DNA from: Neisseriaceae bacterium
Lineage (GTDB): Bacteria > Pseudomonadota > Gammaproteobacteria > Burkholderiales > UBA11063
Reading direction: 5' to 3'
Length of the DNA: 64,000 bases
NCBI GenBank assembly: GCA_947446595.1
Contig: CANFGS010000005.1
Location: 20,419-84,418, forward strand
Shown: one piece after another, positions 51,693 through 61,611 of the stretch
Numbering within the stretch: the first letter of the stretch is position 1
Layout of the letters: the number at the start of each line of letters is the position of its first letter
Made by a program: the position numbers and the translations under genes
Notes under the pieces: generated by a model
What the model saw: only the letters and a program-made list of their open reading frames with translations
The model's database searches: none
What the model was told of the DNA's origin: nothing

Positions 51693-52943
51693 ATGGCTAA
51701 TGCGATTTATGCTCAATCAGGAGGAGTTACCTCTGTTATTAACGTTTCCGCTGCAGGCGTTATTAATAGTTGGAGAGCTAATAACAAAGGTATTTTATAT
51801 GCCGCTGAAAATGGTATCCTTGGAGTTCTTAATGAAGAACTAATTGATACTACTTCATTAAGTGAATTTGAAGTAAAAAAACTTCGTCAAACTCCTGGTG
51901 GGGTGTTTGGTTCATGCAGATATAAACTAAAAAGTTTGGAGCAAAGTCGTAAAGAATACGAGAGGATTATTGAAGTATTTGCTGCTTATGATATCAAGTA
52001 TTTTTTTTATAATGGTGGCAATGATTCTGCTGATACTTGTCTTAAAGTATCACAAATTGCTGAACAGTTAGGTTATCCAATAAAAGCAGTACATATTCCC
52101 AAAACAATTGATAATGATTTGGTAGTTACTGATAATTGCCCAGGGTTTGGTTCTGTTGCGAAATATGTAGCAACATCTATTAGAGAAGCTGGGATTGATT
52201 TAAAATCAATGTATCCTAGTTCAACTAAGGTATTTATCCTTGAAGTAATGGGTAGAAATGCTGGATGGATTGCTGCGAGCTGTGGCTTAGCAAGCACCGA
52301 TAGTGAGACTCCGCCACATATAATATTGTTTCCTGAGGTTCCTTTTGATGAAGAGAAGTTTTTAAATAAAGTTAAAGCGGTAGTTGATAGTGTAGGCTAT
52401 TGTGTAATTGCTGCTTCTGAAGGGACTCGTGATAAAAATGGAGTGGCTCTTGGAGAAGCAACAAATACGCGGGATGATTTTGGACATGCGAAGTTAGGTG
52501 GGGTTGCTAATATATTATCTAATTTAATTCAAACAAAACTTGGATTAAAACAGCATTTTGCAATTGCTGATTATTTACAACGTTCAGCAAGACACTTAGC
52601 CTCAAGAACTGATGTAGAACAAGCCTATTGTGTTGGTCATGCTGGTGTACAGTTCGCAATTGATGGGCAAAATGCTATAATGGCATATATTAAACGTGTT
52701 TCACAAGAGCCATATTTGTGGGAAGTAAGTCATGCGCCATTACATGATATAGCAAATAAAGAGAAGTTTATGCCACGAGACTTTATAGATGATGAGGGGT
52801 TTAATATAACCAAGAAATGTAGAGAATATATAGAGCCATTAATTAATGGTGAAGATTATCCTGAATATAGTAACGGATTACCTGATTATCTCAGATTATC
52901 TTATACTAAAGTAGCAAAAAAGCTTAATGTGTTTAAAAGTTAA
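51693..52943 (+). CDS. pfp: PPi-dependent 6-phosphofructokinase
   Basis: FFYNGGNDSADT and HIPKTIDNDL (Lys in place of Gly typical of PPi-PFK); start taken as ATG of MANAIYAQSGG. Confidence 0.93.
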   Translation: MANAIYAQSGGVTSVINVSAAGVINSWRANNKGILYAAENGILGVLNEELIDTTSLSEFEVKKLRQTPGGVFGSCRYKLKSLEQSRKEYERIIEVFAAYDIKYFFYNGGNDSADTCLKVSQIAEQLGYPIKAVHIPKTIDNDLVVTDNCPGFGSVAKYVATSIREAGIDLKSMYPSSTKVFILEVMGRNAGWIAASCGLASTDSETPPHIILFPEVPFDEEKFLNKVKAVVDSVGYCVIAASEGTRDKNGVALGEATNTRDDFGHAKLGGVANILSNLIQTKLGLKQHFAIADYLQRSARHLASRTDVEQAYCVGHAGVQFAIDGQNAIMAYIKRVSQEPYLWEVSHAPLHDIANKEKFMPRDFIDDEGFNITKKCREYIEPLINGEDYPEYSNGLPDYLRLSYTKVAKKLNVFKS

Positions 52944-52965
52944 TAGTATTTTTATAGGTGATAAA

Positions 52966-53274
52966 ATGACAGTATTAGAAAAAATCAAACAACAAGTTAC
53001 TGATAATAAAGTTGTACTTTATATGAAGGGCGATCCTAAATTTCCTTTATGTGGATTTTCTGGGCGTGCAGCTAAGATATTATCTTTATGTGGAGTTAAA
53101 GAATATTTAAGTATTAATGTTCTAGCTGATGATGAAATTCGTCAAGGGATAAAGGAATATTCTAATTGGCCAACAGTTCCGCAATTATATATTAATGGTG
53201 AATTAGTTGGTGGCTCTGATATTATGGCTGAAATGTACGAATCAGGTGAATTGCAACAGCTATTAAGTGAGTAG
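52966..53274 (+). CDS. grxD: Monothiol glutaredoxin
   Basis: VLYMKGDPKFPLCGFSGRA, WPTVPQLYINGELVGGSDIM; start trimmed from 52927. Confidence 0.96.
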   Translation: MTVLEKIKQQVTDNKVVLYMKGDPKFPLCGFSGRAAKILSLCGVKEYLSINVLADDEIRQGIKEYSNWPTVPQLYINGELVGGSDIMAEMYESGELQQLLSE

Positions 53275-53280
53275 AAACTC

Positions 53281-54768
53281 ATGCCAAACCGCTTTTTAAG
53301 TATTGCACAAATCCGCCATATCGAAGCTGATGCGATTAATAAGTTCAAATTAAACCTAATGGATATAGCTGGGTCTAAAATTGCGCTGTGGGTTACCAAA
53401 AATCGTCCAAAGAGAGACAGGGTTATAGTATTGGTTGGGCGTGGCAATAATGGTGGTGATGGAGTAATTGCTGCAATTAATTTACTAAAAGCTGGTTATG
53501 CAGTTTCTATACTCCCAGTTGCGAGAAATTTAAACCCTACTACTGAATCATTGATCAATGATTTTGTCGAACTAAAAGGTCGTGTACTTACCAGAGTTCC
53601 AACATCATTAGCTTCATATGATTTAATTATTGATGCGATTATTGGTATTGGTATTACATATCAGCTTGATACTAAACTAAATAATTTAATTGATTTAGTT
53701 AATCAAAGTGGTAGTTTTGTTTTATCAGTTGATACTCCAACAGGTCTTGATCCATTTACTGGTGAAGTTTTTGGTAATGCAATTAGGGCAGGGCATACTA
53801 TTACTTTTATTAGTGATAAACCAGGTTTTTATACGGGAAGCGGTATTGATTTAGTTGGCAAATTATCAATTGAAACCTTAATTAATCTCGATGATTTTGA
53901 TATAGCAAAAGCTATCACGCCTGAGGTATTAGCTAATGATTTAAGTATTATTGATTATTCCATTTTAGTGCGTAAAACATATAATACAAATAAAGGCACT
54001 TTTGGTACCGTGGTAATTGTTGGTGGTAATGTTGGGATGCACGGTGCTTTGTATCTTGCGGGGCGTTCTGCTATGCTTTGTGGCAGTGGGAAAGTTATTT
54101 TATGTCCGTTAGATAAGAGTTTTGCCCCTGATATGGTTATGCCAGAACTGATGCTTAGTAAACCAAAAGACGTACTAAAAAACCTAGAGCAATATTCAGT
54201 GGTTGTGGTTGGCCCTGGGTTTGGAGAGGATCAAGTCGCAATTAATTTCTTACGAAAAATATTAAAACATAAGACACAAAATAAGTTTATTTTTGATGCA
54301 GATGCTCTTAATTTGATAGCCAAAAATCCAGAATTAGAATCGCAGTTTAGAATTCTTCCAAATAAAATTATTACGCCGCATCCAGGTGAGGCTGCACGTT
54401 TACTAAAAACAACTGTAATAGAAATAAATAGTAATCGGTTTAAAGCATTAAATAATATGTATCTCCAATTTAATTCAGTAACCTTGATAAAGGGTGCAGG
54501 ATCATTAATAAAAGATAATGATAATGTGTATTTAAACCAAACGGGTAATATGGCATTATCAAATGCAGGACAAGGTGATACATTATGTGGCATAATAGCG
54601 GCATTTGTAGCCCAAGGTATGGATTTATCTAGTGCTCTTAGGTTGTCAGTCTTTTTACATGGTAATGCAGCAGAATATTTGGTAAATTCAATTGGTTATA
54701 ATGGGATATTGGCTTCGGAAATTGCACTTACTGTTCGAAATTTATTAAATAAATTACTGTACTCATAG
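53281..54768 (+). CDS. nnr: Bifunctional NAD(P)H-hydrate epimerase/dehydratase
   Basis: VGRGNNGGDGVIAA; FDADALNLIAKNPEL, ITPHPGEAARLL, GAGSLI, NAGQGDTLCG. Confidence 0.95.
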   Translation: MPNRFLSIAQIRHIEADAINKFKLNLMDIAGSKIALWVTKNRPKRDRVIVLVGRGNNGGDGVIAAINLLKAGYAVSILPVARNLNPTTESLINDFVELKGRVLTRVPTSLASYDLIIDAIIGIGITYQLDTKLNNLIDLVNQSGSFVLSVDTPTGLDPFTGEVFGNAIRAGHTITFISDKPGFYTGSGIDLVGKLSIETLINLDDFDIAKAITPEVLANDLSIIDYSILVRKTYNTNKGTFGTVVIVGGNVGMHGALYLAGRSAMLCGSGKVILCPLDKSFAPDMVMPELMLSKPKDVLKNLEQYSVVVVGPGFGEDQVAINFLRKILKHKTQNKFIFDADALNLIAKNPELESQFRILPNKIITPHPGEAARLLKTTVIEINSNRFKALNNMYLQFNSVTLIKGAGSLIKDNDNVYLNQTGNMALSNAGQGDTLCGIIAAFVAQGMDLSSALRLSVFLHGNAAEYLVNSIGYNGILASEIALTVRNLLNKLLYS

Positions 54769-54791
54769 CAAGTTTTTTGGAGTTATATTGC

Positions 54792-57710
54792 ATGAAAACT
54801 ATACCAAGTGATATAAATGAAGTTCAGATTCCTATTGCTGCAATAACTGGTACTAATGGTAAGACTACCACTTCAAGAATGGTAGCTCATATATGGAAAT
54901 TATCAGGTAAGACTGTTGGGTTAACTACTACAGATGGGATTTATATCGATGGTAGTATGACTTTTGAAGGTGATACAACAGGCCCTAGATCAGCAAAAAT
55001 GGTCTTAAATAATCCTTTGGTTGAGGTGGCAGTACTTGAAACTGCAAGAGGCGGCTTACTTAGAAGTGGTATAGGTTATAAATATTGTAATGTTGGTGCT
55101 TGTCTTAATGTAACTGCGGATCATCTTGGTTTAGCTGGCATTAATTCTCTTGAAGATTTGGCAAAAATTAAGCGCATGGTGGTTGAGTCGGCACGAGATA
55201 CTGCTGTACTTAATGCTGATGATATAGAATGTCAAAAAATGCCTCCATTTATAACAGCTAGCAATATTTTGTATGTTACGATGGAACAAGATAATCAATT
55301 AGTTAAAGAACATATAAGATTAGGTGGTGGTGCGGTAGTTTTAGAAAAGCACCTAAATGGAGCTATGATTGTTATACATGATAAAAATCAGGAAAAGCAG
55401 GTATTATATGCAAGTTTAATTCCAGCAACAATCAATGGTCTAGCAATGCACAATGTACAAAATGCAATGTTTGCAGTTGCTATTTGTTATAGCATGGGCA
55501 TGAGTTTGGAAAATATTAAAAATGGACTTTTAACTTTCAAAACTGATTTTTCTCAGGTTCCAGGACGCTTAAATATTTATGATGAATACTCATTTAAGGT
55601 ATTGATGGATTACGCTCACAATCCTGCAGCACTTAAAGTAATTGGTGAATTAGCACAAAAAATGGAAGTTAAAGGTAAGCGCACATTGTTTTTATCTGCT
55701 CCGGGAGATAGACGTGATGAAGATATTATGGAGTTTGGGGTCATAGCCGCTAAATATTTTGATAATTATATTATTAAACAAGATGATGAATTACGCGGAC
55801 GTAATAGTGGTGATGTAGCTAAATTACTAAAACAAAGTTTGATTGATAATGGAATCAAAGACGAGAATATTATAGTTATACTTGATGAGGTTGCAGGTAT
55901 AGACTATGCTCTTCAAAATGCAGTAGATGGTGATTTAGTAGTATTATTAGCTGATAAAATAAAACGTAGCTGGGATCAGGTAATTAATTTCAAGCAAGTA
56001 GCAGCTACTAAGAAACCGGATATTTCTGATACTAGGTTGATGGGGCCAAGTATCTATTTTAATGATACTGGTGCGGTTTTAGATATTATTTTGTTTGGTA
56101 AAGATATAGAATATATTCCAGAGATTATAAAACTCTGGGAAATTGAACTAAAAAGAGTAATGTACGCCTTAAACTTACTAGAATATAAAACTGGTATTCG
56201 CATATATAGTCAAGGTTTTAAATATGCTGTATCATTCCCGCCAGATTTATTGAATTGTGGAATGAGTATTTTATGTCAAGTTTGGGCTTCGGTTTATAAT
56301 AAATATATAAATGGTGAATTTGATCCATTACAGAAAATACTTGATACTATTGAACCTGAAATTAGACAAGAACTCAATTTAAAATATCGTGAAATATGCA
56401 AAGAAGCATCTAAGCGCTCCCTAAACGTTTTTTTGAATAAATCTAATATTTGTATAGGTTCTGGTAAATACGGGTTTAGAGCAAATATAAATAATATTTC
56501 TTTAAAAGATATTCCTTGGGATGATATTAAAGAAGTTCCATCAGTACTAGTAACTGGCACTAATGGCAAAACAACTACTGTTCGAATGACAGCTTATATT
56601 GCAAGTCTTATTGGTAAGACGGTTGGATACTGTTCTACAGATTGGGTAATGATAGGGGATAAGGTTGTAGAAGAGGGTGACTTGTCAGGGCCTGCCGGTA
56701 GTTTGGAAGTTATGACTAATCCTGATGTTGAGATTGCAGTATTAGAGGTTGCTCGTGGTGGCTTGGTTAGGCGTGGAATAATTGCTAATTATGTAAAAGG
56801 ATCAACGGTTGTTAATATATCTGAAGATCATATGGGGCAAGATGGTATCGAAAATTTATCGTCTATGGCTGAGACCAAAAGTTTGGTGTATAAAGCAGTA
56901 GAAAATAGTGGTTATTCTATAATTAACTTAGATGATAAAGAAATAGGAAAGATTGTAGATAAAGTACAGGGTAGAAAAATTTTTATTACCAAGCGCACAT
57001 TGTCAGAAATAAGTCCATATATAAAAGATACAGAGCATATATGCTTTATTAAGGATAATGCTTTTTATTGGAAAACTCTTGAACATGAATTTATGATTGC
57101 AACTTTTGCTGATACTCCAATTACGGTTAATGGTAAGGCATTACATAATATTGAAAATGCGATGAATGCAATTTGTTTATCATATGTATTGGGTTTTACT
57201 TGGGAAGAAATTGCTAAAGGCTTAAAAACCTATGAGAATACAGCACAAAATAATCGGGGACGGACTAATGTTTTTAGATATAGCGGTGGCACTATAATTC
57301 TTGATTTTGCACATAATCCATCTGCAATTGGTGCGATTTTGGATATGGGGCGCACGTATTTAGGTGATAATTCAAAATTATATATGTTACTTGGAAATAC
57401 GGGTGATCGTGTTGAACTAACAGATGGTATTTGTCAAAAAGCAATCGATTATAATGTTGATGTAGTACTAATAAAAGAGCTACCACAGTATTTGCGTGGT
57501 GCAAAGCTTGGCGAATTAACTCAAAAGATAGAAACTACATTACTAAAAAAGGGTATGAAAAAAGACCAATTAATTATGATTGGCTCTGAGGAAGAAGCTC
57601 TAGCATATACATTTAAGGCTCTTAAGCTAGGAGATGTATGTGTATTTTTATGTCATTCAAGTACAGCTAAGATTCTTGAAGAGTTAAACAACCGTACAGA
57701 ATTAATTTAA
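54792..57710 (+). CDS. Tandem Mur-ligase protein: CphA M-domain-like ligase fused to a second Mur-ligase-family protein; no ATP-grasp domain
   Basis: Two separate Mur-ligase P-loops: IPIAAITGTNGKTTTSRMVAHIW near the N-terminus and VPSVLVTGTNGKTTTVRMTAYIA in the second half; each followed by ARGGL(L/V)R and LDFAHNP / MDYAHNP. Confidence 0.92.
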   Translation: MKTIPSDINEVQIPIAAITGTNGKTTTSRMVAHIWKLSGKTVGLTTTDGIYIDGSMTFEGDTTGPRSAKMVLNNPLVEVAVLETARGGLLRSGIGYKYCNVGACLNVTADHLGLAGINSLEDLAKIKRMVVESARDTAVLNADDIECQKMPPFITASNILYVTMEQDNQLVKEHIRLGGGAVVLEKHLNGAMIVIHDKNQEKQVLYASLIPATINGLAMHNVQNAMFAVAICYSMGMSLENIKNGLLTFKTDFSQVPGRLNIYDEYSFKVLMDYAHNPAALKVIGELAQKMEVKGKRTLFLSAPGDRRDEDIMEFGVIAAKYFDNYIIKQDDELRGRNSGDVAKLLKQSLIDNGIKDENIIVILDEVAGIDYALQNAVDGDLVVLLADKIKRSWDQVINFKQVAATKKPDISDTRLMGPSIYFNDTGAVLDIILFGKDIEYIPEIIKLWEIELKRVMYALNLLEYKTGIRIYSQGFKYAVSFPPDLLNCGMSILCQVWASVYNKYINGEFDPLQKILDTIEPEIRQELNLKYREICKEASKRSLNVFLNKSNICIGSGKYGFRANINNISLKDIPWDDIKEVPSVLVTGTNGKTTTVRMTAYIASLIGKTVGYCSTDWVMIGDKVVEEGDLSGPAGSLEVMTNPDVEIAVLEVARGGLVRRGIIANYVKGSTVVNISEDHMGQDGIENLSSMAETKSLVYKAVENSGYSIINLDDKEIGKIVDKVQGRKIFITKRTLSEISPYIKDTEHICFIKDNAFYWKTLEHEFMIATFADTPITVNGKALHNIENAMNAICLSYVLGFTWEEIAKGLKTYENTAQNNRGRTNVFRYSGGTIILDFAHNPSAIGAILDMGRTYLGDNSKLYMLLGNTGDRVELTDGICQKAIDYNVDVVLIKELPQYLRGAKLGELTQKIETTLLKKGMKKDQLIMIGSEEEALAYTFKALKLGDVCVFLCHSSTAKILEELNNRTELI

Positions 57711-57731
57711 TACAATTGAAACGAGGTAAAT

Positions 57732-58550
57732 ATGACAGTAGATACAAAAACGAAAAGAGGATATATAATCCCAATTGGGGGACGCGAAAGTAAATTAGCA
57801 AATCCTAAGGTTTTAGAAAAATTTGTTCAGCTATCAGGTGGGAAGAATGCTCATATAGTAATTATTCCAACGGCATCGGAGTTATCCGATACCGGAGAGA
57901 ATTATGTAAATTTATTTAAGACTCTTGGTGTGAAATCAGCTTATAGTTTAGAAATTCAAAAACGAGCTGATACTTCAAAAGCTGATTATTTAGAGAAGAT
58001 TCAAGAAGCAACAGGTATTTTTATGACCGGTGGCAATCAGTTATTATTATCAACTACTTTAGGTGGAACACCGGTTGCACAATTAATTAGACGTAAGAAT
58101 CAAGCTGGTACTCACGTTGCTGGTACTTCTGCTGGTGCAGCATTTATCCCAGAACATATGATAGCTGGTGGGCAACCAGGCTTGATGCCACGAGGAAGTA
58201 TGGTAGTATTAGCCCCAGGTTTGGGCTTAACTAATAAAATTTTGGTTGATCAGCATTTCTCACAAAGAGATCGCTTGGGGCGGTTACTAACGGCTTTATC
58301 GTACAATCCTTTTATAACTGGTATAGGTATTGATGAAGATACTGGAGCATTTTTGGGGCCAGATAATATAATTGAGGTAGTTGGTAGTGGGATGTTAACA
58401 ATTGTAGATATGTCACACCTTGATTATTCTTCAGTTCATAAGGCATCAACGGATGAACCAATTAGTTTGGTTGGTATACGGATGCATACTTTGGTATCAG
58501 GGGCGCGTTATGATGCACTAAACCATATTGCATACCCACATCAAGATTAG
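57732..58550 (+). CDS. cphB: Cyanophycinase
   Basis: YIIPIGGRESK, FMTGGNQL, VAGTSAGAAFIPEHMIAGG (Ser nucleophile), DQHFSQRDRLGRLL, GIGIDEDTG. Confidence 0.95.
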   Translation: MTVDTKTKRGYIIPIGGRESKLANPKVLEKFVQLSGGKNAHIVIIPTASELSDTGENYVNLFKTLGVKSAYSLEIQKRADTSKADYLEKIQEATGIFMTGGNQLLLSTTLGGTPVAQLIRRKNQAGTHVAGTSAGAAFIPEHMIAGGQPGLMPRGSMVVLAPGLGLTNKILVDQHFSQRDRLGRLLTALSYNPFITGIGIDEDTGAFLGPDNIIEVVGSGMLTIVDMSHLDYSSVHKASTDEPISLVGIRMHTLVSGARYDALNHIAYPHQD

Positions 58551-58576
58551 TAGTTAATTAGTTTAGGAGTATAAAT

Positions 58577-59440
58577 ATGACCAAAGCACGTATAATAATT
58601 CATGGTGGTTGTGGGGCCCACGAAGATGCAAATACTACTTTTGCTACTTATCATGAACACTTATTACCAATTATTCAAAAATCTCATGAAAATTTACTAA
58701 AATGTGATGATGCTATAGAAGCGGCACTATTCGCAGCAAATTTATTAGAAGATAACCCTATATTTAATGCAGGTACTGGTTCTAGGTTACAGCAAGATGG
58801 ACAAGTAAGGATGTCAGCTTCAATTATTGATAGCTTAAATAATAAATTTGCTGGAGTGGTAAATATCCAAGATGTGCAGTATCCATCAAGAGTTGCTCAT
58901 CGGTTGATGTCAGAACAGCATAGTATTATGGGTGGTGAAATGGCTACCAAATTCGCTCGAGAAAAATTAAACATTCCATACCATAATCCTATCACGCCTA
59001 AACGCTATAAAGAATATTTGGAATTTAAAAAAGGCTTGACAGGTACTATTGGTGTAATCGCATTAGATGGTAAGGGTGTTATTTGTGCAGTTACTTCAAC
59101 TGGTGGTGTTGGGTTTGAAGTTCCGGGACGTGTGGGTGATAGTGCTACAGTTGCGGGTAATTATGCAACTAGTAGTATGGGGATAGCATGTACTGGTATA
59201 GGTGAACAGATTATTAATCTGGCAGTTGCTGCTAAAACTAATACGCGAGTGGAAGATGACATGGATCTAAATGTTGCGGTTAATAAGGCTATTGCTGAGA
59301 GTAATGAAAGAGGTTACTATGTAGGGTTAATTGCTTTAGATAAATTTGGTAATGTAGCAACTGGTTCAACCTTACAAGCACAGACATTATACGCTTATCA
59401 TGATGGAGATAAATACACAACTTTCTATGATCAAATGTAA
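58577..59440 (+). CDS. iaaA: Isoaspartyl peptidase/L-asparaginase (Ntn hydrolase)
   Basis: IIIHGGCGAHED, NAGTGSRLQQDGQVRMSASIID, LTGTIGVIALD (Thr nucleophile), CTGIGEQI. Confidence 0.93.
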   Translation: MTKARIIIHGGCGAHEDANTTFATYHEHLLPIIQKSHENLLKCDDAIEAALFAANLLEDNPIFNAGTGSRLQQDGQVRMSASIIDSLNNKFAGVVNIQDVQYPSRVAHRLMSEQHSIMGGEMATKFAREKLNIPYHNPITPKRYKEYLEFKKGLTGTIGVIALDGKGVICAVTSTGGVGFEVPGRVGDSATVAGNYATSSMGIACTGIGEQIINLAVAAKTNTRVEDDMDLNVAVNKAIAESNERGYYVGLIALDKFGNVATGSTLQAQTLYAYHDGDKYTTFYDQM

Positions 59441-59576
59441 TTCCCAGCACCATATATTGATGATCGCTTATAAATTCATGGGGTAGATTTTATACATAAA
59501 TTTTACCTTTAATCTTTAGTTGCTCTTGTAAGGGTATAAAGAGTAATATGTATAATAGTCTTAAAGAAAGAAAACC

Positions 59577-60038
59577 ATGAATTTATATGAAAATAAATAT
59601 TGGATAGTTGTTGCCAATGCTAGTAAATTTAAAGTGTTTGCTTGTGATAATAATTTACACAAACCCAATTTAATCTTTATTCGAGAATTAACTCACGAAG
59701 CAAGTCGCCTAAAAGTTCATGATCTAGAAGATCATAGTCCAGGGAGGTATAAAACTTATGCATTTGGTGAAGGTTCTACATATCAGCCAAAAACTGATCC
59801 TAGAGAAGTAACAAAGTATGATTTTGCTAAAGAAATTGCTTTACTATTAAAACATGCCAAAGATACCAATAAATATGAGAATTTAATAATAATTGCTCAT
59901 GATCATTTTTATGGAATTCTAAAGCTACATTTTGATCATACGGTGCAAGAGTCTATCTATATGACAATTCCAAAGGATTATTCATTTTTTTCTACAGAAG
60001 AATTAGAAAAAGCTATTTTAAACGAAGTCCTGAAGTAG
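59577..60038 (+). CDS. Host attachment protein family
   Basis: WIVVANASKFKVFA...ELTHEASRLKVHDLEDHSPGR. Confidence 0.75.
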   Translation: MNLYENKYWIVVANASKFKVFACDNNLHKPNLIFIRELTHEASRLKVHDLEDHSPGRYKTYAFGEGSTYQPKTDPREVTKYDFAKEIALLLKHAKDTNKYENLIIIAHDHFYGILKLHFDHTVQESIYMTIPKDYSFFSTEELEKAILNEVLK

Positions 60039-60139
60039 CGCAAGAGCATGGATTCCAGCCTGCTGTTTTGTATATGCCCCGTGTCATCCCAGACTCAAAC
60101 TTGATGCCGTTCATATAGAGTCTGGGATCCATGACCTAA
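60038..60139. repeat. Dispersed intergenic repeat
   Basis: GCGCAAGAGCATGGATTCCAGCCTGCTG...GTCATCCCAGACTCAAACTTGATGCCGTTCATATAGAGTCTGGGATCCATGACCTAAA. Confidence 0.88.
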
Positions 60140-60837
60140 ACTCCAAATACGAAGACAACCTCTTGCTTATTAATATCAGGCAATTTAGATAAATCCTTCC
60201 ACTTCTTGATAGTATGGCTGATTACTTTTTGTTCGCTATTCATTAGGTTTATCGCTAAACTCAAAATGAAGTTATTGGGTAATCCATGTACTATGATTTC
60301 TAGTAATTGTTGGTTTCTAAAGGGAGCTTCGATAATTATCTGGCTTTGAGAGATTTTATTAACCTGAGATACTAGGTAATCAAGTTTTTGTTTGCGTTCA
60401 AGCTTATCTATTGGTAAATAGCCATTAAAGGCGAATGATTGGCCATTTACACCACTACTCATTAGAGCTAATAATAACGAGCTAGGTCCAATTAATGGGA
60501 CTACCTCGATATTATTTTCATGAGCGAGTCGAACTATCTGATTCCCAGGGTCTGCAACTGCTGGTAGGCCGCAATCGGATAAAATTCCAACATCATTACC
60601 GTTTAGTAACGGATTAATTAATTCTACTAATTCTTGCTGATGCTTATTTAATTCCATAATGGTTAGACTTTGTAATGAATTACTTAGATTTAATTGTTTT
60701 AGGTGTTGGCGTCCGATTTTGGCGGTTTCGACAATAAATATATTTAGATGGTTAATTAGAGTTAATTGTTCATTAGTTAGCACGTGTCCATTAATTGGAT
60801 TAGCTAGTGTTGTTGGAATAAGAAATAGTTTTGCCAT
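60136..60837 (-). CDS. SAM-dependent methyltransferase, RsmI-like (tetrapyrrole methylase fold)
   Basis: KLFLIPTTLANPINGHVL, DVGILSDCGLPAVADPGNQIVRLAHENNIEVVPLIGPSSLLLALMSSG. Confidence 0.88.
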   Translation of the reverse strand: MAKLFLIPTTLANPINGHVLTNEQLTLINHLNIFIVETAKIGRQHLKQLNLSNSLQSLTIMELNKHQQELVELINPLLNGNDVGILSDCGLPAVADPGNQIVRLAHENNIEVVPLIGPSSLLLALMSSGVNGQSFAFNGYLPIDKLERKQKLDYLVSQVNKISQSQIIIEAPFRNQQLLEIIVHGLPNNFILSLAINLMNSEQKVISHTIKKWKDLSKLPDINKQEVVFVFGV

Positions 60838-60861
60838 TATGATTTCCGAAATTTAGGTCTG

Positions 60862-61509
60862 TTAATAATAAATTTGAGATTGGTATTTGCCTAAGATGCT
60901 ATTATCATTTTCATCATATATAACTTCTACATATTTTTGATCAATTATTTTAGTATGATTCTTAAGAATTTTTGATATAGCAAAAGGGTAGATAGTATGT
61001 TCAATTTCAAGAATACGTTGTGACAAAATATCAGGAGTATCATTGGGTAAAATTTTGACTACCCCTTGAGCTATTATAGGGCCATGATCTAGTTGTTCTG
61101 TGACAAAGTGAACTGTAGCTCCACTTACTTTTACTTTTTCTGATATTGCTTGTTCCTGAGCATTTATTCCTACAAATGATGGTAATAAAGATGGGTGAAT
61201 ATTTATTAAGCGATTCAGATAGTGTTTTACAAAGTAGGGGCTTAAAATACGCATAAATCCTGCTAAAACAACAAGTTTTGGATTGTGTTTGTCTATTATT
61301 TTAGCAAGAGCTTGGTCAAATTCGGTTCGGTCGTTATAGAGTTTATGATCGATAACTTCAGTTGGGATATTATATTCTTTGGCAATGTTGAGTCCAAGAG
61401 CAGCAGCTTTATTACTAATAACGCATTTTATTTGGGAAGCTAGCCCATTTTTACAAATAGCAGCTAAATTGCTCCCACGCCCCGAAATAAGAACTACAAT
61501 ACCGTCCAT
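60862..61509 (-). CDS. purN: Phosphoribosylglycinamide formyltransferase
   Basis: VVLISGRGSNLAAI, LAGFMRILSPYFV, NIHPSLLPSF, GATVHFVTEQLDHGPIIAQ. Confidence 0.97.
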   Translation of the reverse strand: MDGIVVLISGRGSNLAAICKNGLASQIKCVISNKAAALGLNIAKEYNIPTEVIDHKLYNDRTEFDQALAKIIDKHNPKLVVLAGFMRILSPYFVKHYLNRLINIHPSLLPSFVGINAQEQAISEKVKVSGATVHFVTEQLDHGPIIAQGVVKILPNDTPDILSQRILEIEHTIYPFAISKILKNHTKIIDQKYVEVIYDENDNSILGKYQSQIYY

Positions 61510-61611
61510 TTTAATTACCTATTTAATAAACTACAGGTGCAATATTACCATGAAATGGTAGATGTAAATATGCGATAATAATGCCTTGTGTATAGACTTT
61601 GTTATAAATAA

